Positions 63,370 to 64,000 of a stretch of DNA of 64,000 bases are shown one piece after another (position 1 is the stretch's first letter; the number at the start of each line of letters is the position of its first letter). Made by a program: the position numbers and the translations under genes. The DNA is taken from contig NC_008380.1 in the NCBI RefSeq assembly GCF_000009265.1, positions 997,501 to 1,061,500 on the forward strand, given 5' to 3'. Origin of the DNA: Rhizobium johnstonii 3841 (GTDB lineage Bacteria; Pseudomonadota; Alphaproteobacteria; Rhizobiales; Rhizobiaceae). The notes beneath the pieces were generated by a model that was given only the letters and a program-made list of their open reading frames with translations, was not told the origin of the DNA and made no database searches.

Positions 63370-64000
63370 GACCGACCAACCTCCTGTGACGGGATATCAT
63401 GGTAAGGGCGACCAGCAGGCAGCCGGTGGACAGCAGCAGGACGACGGCGATGGCCGAGGCCAGCGGCCAGTCGAACAGCGTGCCGACTTCGCGGTAAATC
63501 AACTGCGGAACATAGACGTTGCGGGCGCCACCGATGACGGCCTGGGTGACGAAGGAACTGCTGGTGCTGGCAAAAACCAGGATCCAGCCCGCCAGCAGGC
63601 CCGGCAGCATCAGCGGCAAAAGCACGGTGACAAAGATGCGCCAGGGGCCGGCGCCGGAAACCTGAGCCGCTTCCGTCAGTTGCACCGGCGTACGTGACAG
63701 GATGGCAATCAGCGGCAGGATGATCAGCGGCAGGTCGATCTGGCACATGGCCATGACCAGGCCGAGTTCGGTAAACAGCAGGCTGGTCGGCATCCCCGTC
63801 AGGCCGAGCGCGACCAGCGCTTCGCTGATCGGCCCCTGGCGTCCGAGGATGACGATCCAGGCGAAGGTGCGCACGACATTGCTGGTCAGCATCGGAATGA
63901 GCGTCAGGAAGATCAGCACCTGCCGCAGGTTTCGGCCGCCGTGCCAGTAGAGAAGCGCGATCGGCACGCCGAGCAAGGTCGTGCCGATGACGGTTTCGAG
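63362..64000 (-). CDS. ABC transporter permease, PotB-like (5' end outside window)
   Basis: The last 212 residues of a permease are visible; the frame continues to the window edge (…LETVIGTTLLGVPIALLYWH), so the start lies outside. The EAA loop LTEAAQVSGAGPWRIFVTVL and TLIPMLTSNVVRTFAWIVIL mark the PotB-like first permease. It overlaps the PotC-like gene by eight bases. Confidence 0.9.
   Translation of the reverse strand, partial: LETVIGTTLLGVPIALLYWHGGRNLRQVLIFLTLIPMLTSNVVRTFAWIVILGRQGPISEALVALGLTGMPTSLLFTELGLVMAMCQIDLPLIILPLIAILSRTPVQLTEAAQVSGAGPWRIFVTVLLPLMLPGLLAGWILVFASTSSSFVTQAVIGGARNVYVPQLIYREVGTLFDWPLASAIAVVLLLSTGCLLVALTMISRHRRLVGHA

Noticed and set aside
1..64000. tRNA or rRNA genes, CRISPR arrays, insertion sequences or prophage
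   Set aside because: I found no cloverleaf with a T-loop consensus, no regularly spaced direct repeats and no transposase or integrase frame. A tRNAscan or ISfinder run would settle this.

Overview
This looks like a chromosomal segment of a Rhizobium of the R. etli / R. leguminosarum type. The F0 genes of ATP synthase form their own cluster (atpI-atpB-atpE-b'-b) with no F1 genes beside it, as in alphaproteobacteria. GC content is high. Several families typical of Rhizobiales occur (BA14K, DUF1217, HPE1-like exported protein, Mur/Fur-type control of mntH, a C-terminal CheR-tether peptide on one MCP). The intergenic gaps carry the short palindromic repeats seen throughout rhizobial genomes. I saw no phage, transposase, CRISPR array, rRNA or tRNA gene. 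Species assignment is an inference.

Layout. 1-2.4 kb: end of atpI, then atpB, atpE, the b' gene and atpF, closed by a terminator. 2.8-5.0 kb (minus): rnhB and a radical SAM protein, with tandem hairpins between them. 5.1-6.1 kb: a short GT2 protein and an unknown exported protein. 6.2-10.7 kb (minus): moaB, ispE, a large TPR lipoprotein-like or periplasmic protein, and ispB. 10.8-14.4 kb: DUF2007, a tRNA-type N6-adenine methyltransferase, mntH (minus), an S49 peptidase and a small membrane protein. 14.7-21.5 kb (plus): glyQ, lemA, a second-type aroA, a DUF2207 membrane protein, purD and an HPE1-like exported protein. 21.9-26.5 kb: a Cache-type chemoreceptor, DUF523 and glyS (convergent to glyQ and about 9 kb away). 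26.7-33.4 kb: tex, cfa, a histidine phosphatase, a MipA/OmpV porin-like protein and ubiA. 33.5-40.9 kb: DUF6101-like protein, a giant modular DUF1217 protein, an FAD-linked D-2-hydroxyacid dehydrogenase, the Sua5/TsaC gene and an unknown rhizobial protein. 41.3-48.8 kb: an orphan Rieske oxygenase, BA14K, a CorA-type transporter, an acyl-CoA dehydrogenase plus crotonase pair, and an MBL hydrolase divergent from an HxlR regulator. 48.8-59.6 kb: an RNA m5U-type methyltransferase, tlyA, DUF4424, a second chemoreceptor, dxs, pirin, SDR, xseB and an HDAC-family protein. 59.9-64 kb: a hotdog thioesterase, then a minus-strand operon of two PotB/PotC-like permeases (the first runs off the window), an M24-fold protein and a flavin reductase.

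How genes fit together. Isoprenoid supply is strongly represented: dxs (entry step), ispE (fourth step), ispB (polyprenyl chain) and ubiA (ubiquinone ring prenylation). Translation and RNA upkeep are served by glyQ/glyS, tlyA, the TrmA-like enzyme, Sua5/TsaC and tex. Envelope and sensing functions include two MCPs, MipA, BA14K, cfa, LemA/DUF2207 and the exported small proteins.

Most interesting items: (1) a 1,109-residue protein of about ten DUF1217-like modules, with five compact central modules that seem to have expanded by duplication; (2) a dispersed hairpin family whose core is conserved while its arms change in compensating fashion, one copy of which supplies the start codon and first ~15 residues of ispE; (3) an M24-fold protein lacking the acidic metal ligands, in a polyamine-type ABC transporter operon; (4) a 56-nt element shared upstream of ubiA and the thioesterase gene; (5) a perfect 12-bp inverted repeat over the start of the HxlR gene.
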